NCBI RefSeq assembly: GCF_002420705.1
Contig: NZ_DIIM01000001.1
Span: 141,973-205,972 of the forward strand
Length of the DNA stretch: 64,000 nt
Reading direction: 5' to 3'
From: Sphingobacterium sp. UBA5670
GTDB lineage: Bacteria; Bacteroidota; Bacteroidia; Sphingobacteriales; Sphingobacteriaceae
Part shown: positions 26,411-35,788 of the stretch, one piece after another
Layout of the letters: each line of letters starts with the position of its first letter
Position numbering within the stretch: position 1 is the stretch's first letter
Position numbers and translations under genes: made by a program
Notes under the pieces: generated by a model
Told to the model about the DNA's origin: nothing
The model's database searches: none
Seen by the model: only the letters and a program-made list of their open reading frames with translations

Positions 26411-28639
26411 TTAGGGTTTCTTAACGATCTTGATTATTTTATTTGCTTTTAATCGGAGTTGATAGAGGTACTTTCCATTGATCTCCTGTTTAATATCCAA
26501 GCCGGACAATACATTTGGGCTCAGTAGCTCTATCGTCTGTTCCAGCGGAGAAGAGAGCTGAAGCTGCTCAATTTGTTTATTTTTCCACTTCATTTCTGCG
26601 ATAAGGATATTTCCGCGTGCTTTTAATCCTTTCACACGACCATCGCTCCAGTTGTCTGGCAATGCAGGCAGCAATTCCAATATGTCGGTTTGGGACTGCA
26701 GCAGCATTTCGCTCAATGCGGCAACATAACCCAAGTTTCCATCAATCTGAAACGGCGGATGTGCACATAAAAGATTTGCGTATACACCACCACCGTTATT
26801 ATAGTCTATACCGTCCCCGCCCACAAGATTGATAAAATTATTCAGGATTTTGTAGGCATGGTTTCCATCCTGGAGCCGGGCCCAGAAGGCAACCTTCCAA
26901 GCCATGGACCAACCTGTAGATTCGTCGCCACGGGCGGTGAGGGTAACTCGTGCAGCTCTGGCCAGTTCCGGTGTCTTTAAAACAGAGAATTGGTTACCGG
27001 GGTACAGACCAAACAGATGCGAGACATGGCGGTGCTTGTCCTGTGGATCATCACGATCCGTTTCCCACTCCTGCAGCTGTCCCCATTTACCGATCTTGGG
27101 TTTGAGCAGCGCATCGCGAAGTGTCGTGATATGCTTACGGTAATTGTCGTCCAACTTCAGAATTGTGCTCGCCTGGATGTAGTTGCTAAAAAGATCGTAA
27201 ATAATCTGATGGTCATAGCTTACGGCATCCTCTGTCGGGCCATGTTCGGGCGACCAGCCCTTTGGCGCCACCACAGTTCCGTCTGCTCTTCGAACCAGAC
27301 GATCATCCCAAAACTCACTTATTTCTTTTAAAATCGGATACGCAAATTCGCGTAGGTATTTATCGTCCTTGTTAAAGGCATAATGCTCCCAGAGCGCCTG
27401 TGCATACCAGGCACTTCCCGGGGTATTCCAAAGGAAGCTCTCCCCACCGAAGATATTATTTTCGGTCTTGACGGTCCAGCCCCTCACGCCGGGAAATTCC
27501 TTTTGTGTATTTATTTTCTTTACCGCGCGCATGCTGTTGATATAATCGAGATAAGGCCAGGCCGATTCATGCAGATTAGCGACTTCTGCAGGCCAATAGT
27601 TCATCTGTACATTAATATTGGAATGGTAATCTGAGCGCCAAGGAGGATTGTTACTGTTGTTCCAGAGTCCCTGTAGATTTGCAGGCAAACCGCCTTTCCG
27701 TGAGGAAGTGATCAGCAGATAACGTCCATATTGGTATGCCAATGCTTCCAAAGCCGGGATCGGCTGTTTTTTATACGCTTCCAACAGCGCTTTTGTTGTT
27801 TGCTTGGCGTCCAGCTGGCTATGGTCGAGATCAAGCTCAACGCGGTTGAACAGCGCTGTATAATCTGCAACGTGCCGTGCCAGGAGCTTATTTACGCCAT
27901 ATTTTTCCGCTTGCTGCAGATAACGTTCATTGACCTTCATCGGTTCTTCGGCCGACTTCCATTTGGTCGCCCGTGTATTGGCGTAATCTGTTGCGGCACT
28001 CAGCAGCAGAACAATCCGATCGGCAGATTTTACGGTAAGCACAGCCTGTCCTTTTTTATCTGTCGTTTTGGAAAGTGAACCACCGACGACCTGCACGCGT
28101 ACCTGTGCGGCATACCGCATACCATTGTCGAGCGTTCCCTGAAACCACAGGTGACCATCTTCTGCCTGCACCGCCTGCCCATGTGCATCCTGAAGTGCAA
28201 TCTGGGCATTGAGTTTCCCTTTTTTACTGTTTGTATACTCAAATACCATAACCTGATCGGGCTGACTGGCAAAATAGCGGCGCTTTAGTGCCTGCCCATT
28301 TTGCTGAAAATCGATCTCGTGAAGCCCTTTATCTAAATTTAATTTGCGGCTGTAAGATGAAAATGATTGATTCTTTTGCTGATCGAACTGAACAAACAGA
28401 TCGCCGAAGGCTTGGTAAGCACCAGTTTCCTGTTCATCACCTGTCCATAGGCTATTTTCATTAAATTGAATATGTTCTTGCTGTACATCGCCAAAGATCA
28501 TGGCTCCTATTCGTCCATTTCCGATCGGATAAGCCTCGGTCATCCAATCTTTGGCAGGTCGATCATCCCAGAGATAATAACGCTGGGCATAGGCGGAACC
28601 AAAACAAATAATCAAGAGTGTTAAGAGAACGTATTTCAT
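26411..28639 (-). CDS. GH95 alpha-L-fucosidase / alpha-L-galactosidase
   Basis: About 742 residues, exported (signal MKYVLLTLLIICFGSAYAQ). The start is set at 28639; two upstream in-frame ATGs are possible. The protein begins with the GH95 hallmark AYPIGNGRIGAMIFG and continues through an N-terminal beta domain to a helical (alpha/alpha)6 barrel. The catalytic motifs of the family are present: NINVQMNYWPAEVANL (the Asn pair that activates water), SPEHGPTEDAVSYDHQI (acid Glu) and PFQIDGNLGYVAALSEM (Asp). GH95 enzymes invert alpha-1,2-L-fucose, or alpha-L-galactose in plant hemicellulose. With two alpha-galactosidase-type enzymes and an acetylesterase nearby, a fucosylated or L-galactosylated xyloglucan-like or arabinogalactan-like side chain is a reasonable guess. 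Confidence 0.92.
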   Translation of the reverse strand: MKYVLLTLLIICFGSAYAQRYYLWDDRPAKDWMTEAYPIGNGRIGAMIFGDVQQEHIQFNENSLWTGDEQETGAYQAFGDLFVQFDQQKNQSFSSYSRKLNLDKGLHEIDFQQNGQALKRRYFASQPDQVMVFEYTNSKKGKLNAQIALQDAHGQAVQAEDGHLWFQGTLDNGMRYAAQVRVQVVGGSLSKTTDKKGQAVLTVKSADRIVLLLSAATDYANTRATKWKSAEEPMKVNERYLQQAEKYGVNKLLARHVADYTALFNRVELDLDHSQLDAKQTTKALLEAYKKQPIPALEALAYQYGRYLLITSSRKGGLPANLQGLWNNSNNPPWRSDYHSNINVQMNYWPAEVANLHESAWPYLDYINSMRAVKKINTQKEFPGVRGWTVKTENNIFGGESFLWNTPGSAWYAQALWEHYAFNKDDKYLREFAYPILKEISEFWDDRLVRRADGTVVAPKGWSPEHGPTEDAVSYDHQIIYDLFSNYIQASTILKLDDNYRKHITTLRDALLKPKIGKWGQLQEWETDRDDPQDKHRHVSHLFGLYPGNQFSVLKTPELARAARVTLTARGDESTGWSMAWKVAFWARLQDGNHAYKILNNFINLVGGDGIDYNNGGGVYANLLCAHPPFQIDGNLGYVAALSEMLLQSQTDILELLPALPDNWSDGRVKGLKARGNILIAEMKWKNKQIEQLQLSSPLEQTIELLSPNVLSGLDIKQEINGKYLYQLRLKANKIIKIVKKP

Positions 28640-28673
28640 TTTTGTGTGCATCAACATAGCGGTTTATACAATT

Positions 28674-30269
28674 TTATTGAGCAATGCCCAAGGGTGAAAA
28701 AACAAGATATATGACAATCATCAGGACAATCAAAATTGCGCCCACACCATAGCGACCTTTCCAATAAGCTTCTTTATCCTGGCCCGAAAACTCAAATTGA
28801 TACTGCGATAGATAATTTGGCTGACTCAGTTTACTTCCCCCCCAGATGACCAGGGCCACAGCAATAAACAACAGCGCGAACAGGTGTAGATAGTGTAGTT
28901 CTGTTTTCCAGACAAACACCAGAAAAAAATAACTGAACATGTACAAAAACAGTCCAATCTGTGCCATGCGTGGTGTCACACGGCGGGATAAAATCCCCAA
29001 GATCATAATGGTGAAAATGGGCATATTAAACAATCCAGATACGGTCTGCAAATAGGTATAAAATCCATCATGGGCAAAAAGGATAAAAGGAGCAATAAAC
29101 ATCGCTGAAACTGAAATAATCAGCTCGAACAATTTTCCTTTTCGCACCAGTTCCTTTTCACTATGTGGCCTTTTCTTATAGACCAGATAAGGTTTGTAAA
29201 TATTAAATATAAATAAGCTACCACAGCTTTGCAGCCCTGCAGTGTACGTTGTCATCGCTGCACCAAAGACCAGGGCCAAGGAAAAACCGATCAGGATATC
29301 GGGAAAAATTAAAACAATAAGCTTCGGGAAAACAGAAGCCGTAGGCTGAACATGCGGCAGTAAATGCACAGCCAAAAGTCCAGGTAGATTGATTAATAGC
29401 GGCATCAACAATTTACCGCCAGCAGCCAGGGTCATCCCCTTTTGGGCCTCCTTTAAATTACGGGCACTCAAAGCCTGCTGTGCAATATAGGGTTCCATCC
29501 CCCAGTAATAGAAATTGATCAGCAGCATGCCTGTAAATAAGGTCGAAAATGGCACCGCATCATGTTTTCCGCCAACGGCGTTGAGGTGCTCTTTTTTTTC
29601 ATGCAGTAACTGCGTCAGGCCAGACCATACATCCCCAGCACCAAGATGCCAGAGCGCAAAGACAGGAATGAGCACAGCAAGTAAAAACAGACATAAGCCT
29701 AAGCTTAAATCAGATAAGGAGATTAGTTTGAGCCCACCTAAAATACTGTACAAACTACCGATCACACCTAGGGCCCATACCAGTAGCCAGATGCTCTGCC
29801 AATACGTAATATGCAATAAGCCCGGGACATCAAACATAGTCGCAAGGCTCAGTGCTCCACCATATAATACCGGAGGCAACAAATTGACAATATAGCCTAT
29901 CAAAATGAGGACTGAGACCAGCATTTTTGTTTTAGCGTCAAATCGCAAAGCCAAAAAATCCGGGACCGTCCGAAAACCATGCTTAAAATAAATAGGCAAC
30001 AGAAACTCCGATACCAAAAGCATGGCCACAACCGAACTAACGCCCCAGCCGATAACTGAAAGATTATTGATATACACCGATTCGTTTTCGCCTATAAACT
30101 GGTTGGCGCTCAAGTTTGTCAAGAGCAAGGCCGACCCCACCATCCAGAAACTATTGCTTTTTCCTGCCAGAAAGAAACCGTTGAGCGTGGACGAATAAGT
30201 GGTCTTAAATTTCCATAAGGACCATAATGCAACCAAGCCGGTAAAGAGACAAAAGCTAAAAACTATCAT
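28674..30269 (-). CDS. Sodium:solute symporter (SSS family), probable sugar importer
   Basis: A 531-residue inner-membrane protein with 13-14 hydrophobic helices, matching the SSS/SLC5 family. LLTNLSANQFIGENESVY in helix 1 is the sodium-binding helix region, and GYIVNLLPPVLYGGALSLATMF and GAAMTTYTAGLQS lie in the core helices. It is closest in style to SglT-like sugar symporters found in PULs. Placed between the GntR regulator and GH95, it probably imports the monosaccharide freed by the enzymes (galactose or fucose) from periplasm to cytoplasm with Na+. The substrate is inferred from context only. Confidence 0.88.
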   Translation of the reverse strand: MIVFSFCLFTGLVALWSLWKFKTTYSSTLNGFFLAGKSNSFWMVGSALLLTNLSANQFIGENESVYINNLSVIGWGVSSVVAMLLVSEFLLPIYFKHGFRTVPDFLALRFDAKTKMLVSVLILIGYIVNLLPPVLYGGALSLATMFDVPGLLHITYWQSIWLLVWALGVIGSLYSILGGLKLISLSDLSLGLCLFLLAVLIPVFALWHLGAGDVWSGLTQLLHEKKEHLNAVGGKHDAVPFSTLFTGMLLINFYYWGMEPYIAQQALSARNLKEAQKGMTLAAGGKLLMPLLINLPGLLAVHLLPHVQPTASVFPKLIVLIFPDILIGFSLALVFGAAMTTYTAGLQSCGSLFIFNIYKPYLVYKKRPHSEKELVRKGKLFELIISVSAMFIAPFILFAHDGFYTYLQTVSGLFNMPIFTIMILGILSRRVTPRMAQIGLFLYMFSYFFLVFVWKTELHYLHLFALLFIAVALVIWGGSKLSQPNYLSQYQFEFSGQDKEAYWKGRYGVGAILIVLMIVIYLVFSPLGIAQ

Positions 30270-30289
30270 CGTAAAACTTTTCTTTTTTT

Positions 30290-31330
30290 TTATACAGAAT
30301 TACGGTCTGCCAAGGTCGTTGGCACTACTTCCTTGATCAATGTTCTTTCCAGCACAAACTTGGCTGCTTGCGATCCGATACGTGCAAAACTTGTCGAAAA
30401 GGTGGTAATACCGCCGCTGATAATCTCTTTAATGACATCATCATTATGGGATAAAATCCCCAGATCCTCGCCCAAGGTCCAGCCCTTTTGCAGCACCTCT
30501 TTTAACATCTGATAGAGCTCCGGATTATGTATGGTAAAATACAGTTTTCCCTTTTTTAGGTCGCCCACATGGTATTGCTTTTCGATACGTCCCTTTATCT
30601 TATAGTCTTTCAGAAAGCGTAAGAAAGCATTTTTGATTTCATTGGGTTCGGCAGTATTTTCCCTAAAATAGAAGATCACTTCTTTATACTTTTTGATCTT
30701 TGGTTGTAGTTGCTGGAATACAGCATAGGTGGCTGCTTCAAATTCCTGAGAAACATAAGAATATTCCGCACCCAGATCCATCAGCCGATCGATAATCAAT
30801 AGTTTTGATACCGGAATATTGCGCAACAAACGCTCAGAATCGGCATTTTCTATCGGTGCGACAATATATACCGTATAACGGCCTTGAATACGGTTAAAGA
30901 TATCCTCAAAGGTTTCCATATTGTTGTGATGGAAAAAAAGATCGACCGTCACTTCCTCCGGAAGATTGGCCCGCAATTCGGATACTAAGGTATCCTGAAA
31001 AGTATCGTAAGCATATAACAACACGGCAACTTTCTGTTTCAACTGCGTGTTGTTGCTGACTACAAAATATCCTTTTCTATTTTTGGATTCCACCACGCCA
31101 TGAGCAATCAGGTCACGGTAAGCTTTGGCAAAGGTTTCCCGAGCATAGCCGAGGTATTCAATCAGGTTATTGACGGATGGCAAACTGGAATGTACCTCCA
31201 ATTCATTGGCATCAATGGCATCCAATACGCCCTGCACAATACATTCATGTTTCGAAAGCCCATTTAAAGCTTCCAATCGTTTGATCCGATCGATCAACGC
31301 CTTAAACTGTTCTTCTTTGGTTATCTTCAT
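30290..31330 (-). CDS. GntR-family regulator with a sugar-sensing LacI-like domain
   Basis: A 346-residue transcription factor. Residues 10-80 form a GntR winged helix (VHSSLPSVNNLIEYLGYARETF then a wing at VESKNRKGYFV). Residues 85-346 form a type-1 periplasmic-binding-protein-like sensor (KVAVLLYAYDTFQDTLVSEL, LLIIDRLMDLG, LGILSHNDDVIKEI), as in AraR and in Bacteroides FucR-type GntR repressors. The sensor should bind a sugar released by this locus and change DNA binding. It lies inside the operon with gaps of 13 and 20 bp, so it is co-expressed with its likely targets. A candidate operator region with CTATAC repeats and a half-palindrome ACATGTACAAAT lies upstream of the second susC. Confidence 0.9.
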   Translation of the reverse strand: MKITKEEQFKALIDRIKRLEALNGLSKHECIVQGVLDAIDANELEVHSSLPSVNNLIEYLGYARETFAKAYRDLIAHGVVESKNRKGYFVVSNNTQLKQKVAVLLYAYDTFQDTLVSELRANLPEEVTVDLFFHHNNMETFEDIFNRIQGRYTVYIVAPIENADSERLLRNIPVSKLLIIDRLMDLGAEYSYVSQEFEAATYAVFQQLQPKIKKYKEVIFYFRENTAEPNEIKNAFLRFLKDYKIKGRIEKQYHVGDLKKGKLYFTIHNPELYQMLKEVLQKGWTLGEDLGILSHNDDVIKEIISGGITTFSTSFARIGSQAAKFVLERTLIKEVVPTTLADRNSV

Positions 31331-31343
31331 ATAATATTATTAA

Positions 31344-33365
31344 CTAAAGAGCAATCTTAAGCAATTTTGCTCCTGCTTGCTCAAAGGCAATGGGATTTTT
31401 AGCAGTAAATTCCTGCGCTGTTTTTTCAAACAGTTCCACCGCCTTATAGGTTGTATTTGGCTCCAGGCCAATCTGTTTAAAATCTATGTTTATTGCTGCC
31501 GGGGCTGTATTGTAATTAAATACGGCCACATACAGCGTTGTTCCAATCTTTTTGTAATAATACGTATTTGCTGCTTTTCCTTCTACAAATCCTGCCGGAC
31601 GGAAACTTTTACCATCGGCTATAATTTTTAGAATTTCGGGATCCTGCAGATATTGATTTATCTTAGGCTGCCAGTTTTCTTTCTTGGAGAGGTCGTCGCC
31701 AAGGATAATGGTTCCCGTTACCACACCTGAAAGCAATCTTGCCTTATTGACTTCAGGGCTTTCATCATGAAAGACCAGATGGTCGGCATCGATAAAATCG
31801 TAGAGATAAGTCTGCCACCAGCCGTAGCTGACACTGTTGAGTGTATATTGGGTTTGATCGATGGTTTTCCAGGCGTCGCAGGCTATTCTACGCATGTGTG
31901 CGAATTGTGCTGTCGCCAGGGACGGCGAAATCGCTGCATAAATCAACATTTTCCCCTGCAGAACATCGACAAGATGCTTCATGCCTACCGCATAAGCTTG
32001 CATACCCGTTTGAATTTTCTTATCGTAAAAACCAGTGGATTCGATTGCTGCGTGAGAAAGAAAGTCCACTTTGATCATTCGGAAGCCGCAGTCGACCAAT
32101 TTGCCCAGGATCACATCCATACGGGCCAACGTACCGGGATGTGTCGGGTCAAGAGCCCGACCACCATCTAAATTATGGTAGCCTTTCTGGGTTTTGGTCC
32201 AAAGCTGCCCAAAGGTAAACTGGCTTCCCTCCGCCTTGCGATCAGGGCCACTTCCATGCCCCCAGTCCGTAAAAGGTGCCCAGTAGACGCCCGGTTTGAG
32301 TCCCAGGGAATCACAATAACGTACAAATTGTTTCAGCTGTGTATAGTCGCCCGACATTCCACCAGGAGTCATATTATCCCAAAAGGAATCCAAGTCTATA
32401 AATGCCTCACCATCAGCATTGCGGAAATAAGGAATATCCTTAGCAAAATACTGTGCAGTAGATGTTGCATTCTTAAAACTAAGTTTTTCCTGTATCACGC
32501 CCCAGCTGTTCCAGCCCACAGGAGTCGCTCCCTGCCAAGATTGTACATAGGGAGGCGATAGCTTCCGGTGGATTTTAGCATAGTTTTCGAGCCCAATGCG
32601 CCAATCCTTTTCGTAAGACACGAGGTATTTTGGCGAACGAATCACATCGCCCTTCACCGCCCCGTGCGCCATGGAATCACGTGTGATAGTTACATCTGTA
32701 AATCCGGCCTGTGCTGCCAGGTGGGTATATTGCCCCTGATCTCCGTTGATCGCAATACCCGATTTCCAAACGGATTGATCCAAAGAACCGATCAGCAAGC
32801 CTTTTCCGCTCTCCTTATCGTACACAACACCGACCTCGGCGCTGCGCTTACTATCCATTGCAAGGACATTGTTTTCATACGAAATAAACGTATCGTTATC
32901 AAAAGGAACGGCCAGCTGATACAAGGATTTCCCTAAGCCGGCAAATGAAGCATGAGACCAGATCGGCACGAGTTCATTACTGGACAGATTTTTGCCCTTT
33001 GCTTCCAGTTCAATAATGACCGCATCCATGTTGTCATAGAAATAAAAATGCTGCAGCAGTTCTATTCCCTGCTGGCTTTTAACTGAAACTGTATACCGTA
33101 CACCGTTGCCTAGGTTATCCCGAATCGCCTGTTCGGTGATTTTACGGGATCCGGTGAGCTTATCTGTGCTGATCTTTTGTCCATTAGCAAGTGCCAAATA
33201 GGCACTTGCTTGTTGGATATAAGCGACTTGATCTTTACTTAGGGAATATGTTCCGGCCGCTTTGTTGTATGTTAATGTTATTCCATTTTTCCTGACCTGA
33301 AAAGGCTGCGCGGTCAACATGGAGGTACATAGTATAAAACATAGCGCGAAAATAACTGTCTTCAT
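31344..33365 (-). CDS. Clan GH-D glycoside hydrolase, alpha-galactosidase-like (GH27/GH36-type)
   Basis: A 673-residue exported enzyme (signal ending SMLTAQ). It has an N-terminal beta domain (20-265), then a (beta/alpha)8 barrel beginning TPVGWNSWG (281-289), which is the GH27/GH36 clan D hallmark. The candidate nucleophile is D434 in MIKVDFLSH and the candidate acid/base is D497 in RRIACDAWK. A C-terminal beta domain (about 570-673) follows. The sequence differs from the classical GH36 enzyme at 24198, so it probably acts on another alpha-galactoside, or on alpha-N-acetylgalactosaminide or beta-L-arabinopyranoside, all known activities in this clan. It is the first enzyme after the surface lipoproteins of PUL A. 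Confidence 0.85.
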   Translation of the reverse strand: MKTVIFALCFILCTSMLTAQPFQVRKNGITLTYNKAAGTYSLSKDQVAYIQQASAYLALANGQKISTDKLTGSRKITEQAIRDNLGNGVRYTVSVKSQQGIELLQHFYFYDNMDAVIIELEAKGKNLSSNELVPIWSHASFAGLGKSLYQLAVPFDNDTFISYENNVLAMDSKRSAEVGVVYDKESGKGLLIGSLDQSVWKSGIAINGDQGQYTHLAAQAGFTDVTITRDSMAHGAVKGDVIRSPKYLVSYEKDWRIGLENYAKIHRKLSPPYVQSWQGATPVGWNSWGVIQEKLSFKNATSTAQYFAKDIPYFRNADGEAFIDLDSFWDNMTPGGMSGDYTQLKQFVRYCDSLGLKPGVYWAPFTDWGHGSGPDRKAEGSQFTFGQLWTKTQKGYHNLDGGRALDPTHPGTLARMDVILGKLVDCGFRMIKVDFLSHAAIESTGFYDKKIQTGMQAYAVGMKHLVDVLQGKMLIYAAISPSLATAQFAHMRRIACDAWKTIDQTQYTLNSVSYGWWQTYLYDFIDADHLVFHDESPEVNKARLLSGVVTGTIILGDDLSKKENWQPKINQYLQDPEILKIIADGKSFRPAGFVEGKAANTYYYKKIGTTLYVAVFNYNTAPAAINIDFKQIGLEPNTTYKAVELFEKTAQEFTAKNPIAFEQAGAKLLKIAL

Positions 33366-33376
33366 TCTGCTTGATA

Positions 33377-34555
33377 TTATTGTAAATTGATTTGAAACGC
33401 GTTAATCTTCATATAATGGTCGGGTTGAAAATTGACCAGCATCCCCATATTGACGGTCACCTTTTCTTTAATTTCAAAATAAACACCATCTGATTTTACG
33501 TCAGCATGGGCCATTGCCTGTTGAATCTGCTCAAGATCTGGAATTCCACTGTTTGCTTTGCTGACAACCAGTTTTGCTGGCGGCTGATCATAATTTGTCC
33601 AGGATAAGTTACAAAAAAAACGATATTTACCTGGCAATAAGGTTACTTTTTGCTCTATTTTGCCATTGACAATAGCTGGAGCACCCCAGCCGGCTTCAAT
33701 GTTAACCACTCCACCGTCATCCGAACCAAAGCCACCATAACCGTTGTGGTTTTTCATCGCTGCATTGGTGATCCAGTTGTCCAAAACTCCCCAGCGGTTG
33801 CCGTCATAGACCGTCGCTGTAAATGGCGTTTTGTAATTCTGGAGGTACCAAGGCGTAATATTATCTTTTTTTACAGCCAGTTTGGTCGATTTAACCATAA
33901 AGGTATCAATCGCTGAACTATCTGGTCTGAACACGGTACGATAGGAAACTTCGGCACCAGGGAGATAGCGTTGGAGACCAATCTTTTCATCCTGATTTTT
34001 AGTGCGCACGACGGTATCTGTGGTTCCACCATCCCAATTTTTATACGCGATACGCAATCCGTCAAAACCCATGGTTTCCGATACATTTTGCAGCCCCAGT
34101 TGCAACTGTTGACCAGCAATAAAATTCTGTTCGAGCACCACGCGCTGGTATAGCCCCTCGCGGTAGCGATCGCCATAGACATTTCCGACCAGGTAAGTCG
34201 GCACGGAAAAACGTCCTGCGGCGTCCACGCTACGGATCTCAAAATTTATGGGCCCTTCCGCCAGTTTATCAATTAAATAACGTACGGTATCCACCTTACC
34301 CGTCAGTTTGACCGGTATTTTTATCGAATCCTGCTTACTGTTCCAATAGATCCGTAGCTCAGACACACCCGAGGAAGCTCTATAGACGCCTTCTACTTGT
34401 ATACGGTATTTTCCCGAACGAACTCTAATCGAGTCGAGCTTTGCCGGATAGATAATTGCTGTTCCGTCCGTATGCTCAGTAAACTCGTCCATTTTGGAAC
34501 AAGCCGCCAACAGCGCCACGATAAACAAGGACAGCAATACGATATATCTTTTCAT
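33377..34555 (-). CDS. DUF4998/DUF5013-type surface lipoprotein
   Basis: About 392 residues. The start at 34555 (MKRYIVLLS) is chosen over the ATG at 34591 because it directly precedes a lipoprotein signal (LFIVALLAA-C). An N-terminal DUF4998-type region (about 30-195, with KLDSIRVRSGKYRIQVEGVY and GPINFEIRSVDAAGRFSVPTYLVG) is followed by a C-terminal beta-sandwich of DUF5013 type (WGVLDNWITNAAMKNHNGYGG, LPGKYRFFCNLSW). Such proteins sit beside susD in PULs and are taken to be accessory glycan-binding proteins on the outer surface; catalytic residues are not expected. Its 5' end nearly abuts the preceding lipoprotein gene (20-bp gap with this start). Confidence 0.78.
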   Translation of the reverse strand: MKRYIVLLSLFIVALLAACSKMDEFTEHTDGTAIIYPAKLDSIRVRSGKYRIQVEGVYRASSGVSELRIYWNSKQDSIKIPVKLTGKVDTVRYLIDKLAEGPINFEIRSVDAAGRFSVPTYLVGNVYGDRYREGLYQRVVLEQNFIAGQQLQLGLQNVSETMGFDGLRIAYKNWDGGTTDTVVRTKNQDEKIGLQRYLPGAEVSYRTVFRPDSSAIDTFMVKSTKLAVKKDNITPWYLQNYKTPFTATVYDGNRWGVLDNWITNAAMKNHNGYGGFGSDDGGVVNIEAGWGAPAIVNGKIEQKVTLLPGKYRFFCNLSWTNYDQPPAKLVVSKANSGIPDLEQIQQAMAHADVKSDGVYFEIKEKVTVNMGMLVNFQPDHYMKINAFQINLQ

Positions 34556-34575
34556 AACTTTGCTTTTTAAATTGA

Positions 34576-35763
34576 TTAATAAACGCCCCATACCTGAATC
34601 TGGTTAATCTGCATAAAATAACTACCCCGCCAATTACGCAGATTGCGGATCCGGAGATATTTGTATTTCGGAGCATCTTCCGGTAGATCAAATGACCATC
34701 CCGAGGTACCATACACTTCGTCTGCATTGGTATTTGTTCCCGATGGAGTTCCCGATGGCTTACGTACCGTACAGGTAGCCAGTTTGGCCCATGACTCCCA
34801 AGAACCATCCAGATTTGGGGTATTGCTTCCCCAGATCTCAAAATCACGCAGGTTTCCTTTATCATAGAATCCATTTTCCCTTCTCGGAAAAATCACCACA
34901 CGACTTAGCTTTGCTTCCTTCCCGATCGAGAAAGTCACCGATTGCGGTACGCCTGCATTCTCCACGGTATAGAAGCTTGGCCATTTGGACGTATTGAGAT
35001 TGCCATCCCATAGGTTGTCCATAGAACCGTAGAGGATCTGCGCATCACCTGGTAAGCGTAACGGTGTAAATAATTGCCGGTTAAACAGGTTTTCTTCCAA
35101 TGGCGTAATCGAGGTGTATAACGTATCGGATTTGTTCAACCAGCGATCGCGCACATAAAATGCAAACTTCATTTCTTTAGATTTCAATCCACGGACATTA
35201 TAAAGGATCACAGAATCCTGTCCATAGTAATTATCCAGAGGCAGGTACTCGCCATTATTGAGTGAGTCTACCATGGGTACGATCACGATATTTCCTTTTT
35301 CCTTATTGGTTGAGGTAATGCGGATACCACCAAAGGCAGCCGTCACTTTCATCTCACCGAACACCAGATTAAAGATCGGTGTCTTCGGTTCAACAATCAC
35401 GTCCACGGGATCCGATACCACTTCAGCTTTGCTCACGGCATACAGTTTGACGGTATGCTGTTTGGTATCCGGAAATCCATCAATTAAAATTTCATTGGTA
35501 TAGGTTGACGATTTAACGACACGGGTCTCGCCACTTGCCATAACATATTCGGCTTTGACATAGAGTATGTTGTCGTTTTCCGGAAGACTGTAATGTATCG
35601 TTGCCTGCCCATAGCCATTCACGACAGAGGGATGCTGCACCAATCCAGGTTTGGTTTGATCATCTTCCATTAAGGTCCAGCCCTTTTCTTCTTTACAGCC
35701 CAGCAGCAAAAGCAGCAAACCGGTAAATAAATAAATACTATGATGATATATTCGATTTTTCAT
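34576..35763 (-). CDS. DUF4959/DUF5126/DUF5000-type surface lipoprotein (F5/8-like)
   Basis: A 395-residue lipoprotein (lipobox LLLLG-C). Three domains can be followed. An N-terminal Fn3-like DUF4959 (about 25-125; GQATIHYSLPENDNILYVKA). A middle DUF5126-type domain (about 126-230; LVFGEMKVTAAFGGIRITSTN). A C-terminal discoidin/F5-8-like DUF5000 domain (about 240-395; MDNLWDGNLNTSKWPSFYT, SRVVIFPRRENGFYDKGN, LRIRNLRNWRGSYFMQINQIQ). The last is a common carbohydrate-binding fold. It follows susD by 25 bp, the usual place of a surface glycan-binding protein, and probably helps hold the polysaccharide at the SusCD complex. Confidence 0.85.
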   Translation of the reverse strand: MKNRIYHHSIYLFTGLLLLLLGCKEEKGWTLMEDDQTKPGLVQHPSVVNGYGQATIHYSLPENDNILYVKAEYVMASGETRVVKSSTYTNEILIDGFPDTKQHTVKLYAVSKAEVVSDPVDVIVEPKTPIFNLVFGEMKVTAAFGGIRITSTNKEKGNIVIVPMVDSLNNGEYLPLDNYYGQDSVILYNVRGLKSKEMKFAFYVRDRWLNKSDTLYTSITPLEENLFNRQLFTPLRLPGDAQILYGSMDNLWDGNLNTSKWPSFYTVENAGVPQSVTFSIGKEAKLSRVVIFPRRENGFYDKGNLRDFEIWGSNTPNLDGSWESWAKLATCTVRKPSGTPSGTNTNADEVYGTSGWSFDLPEDAPKYKYLRIRNLRNWRGSYFMQINQIQVWGVY

Positions 35764-35788
35764 GATTTTCTTGAATTTAAAACGATAA

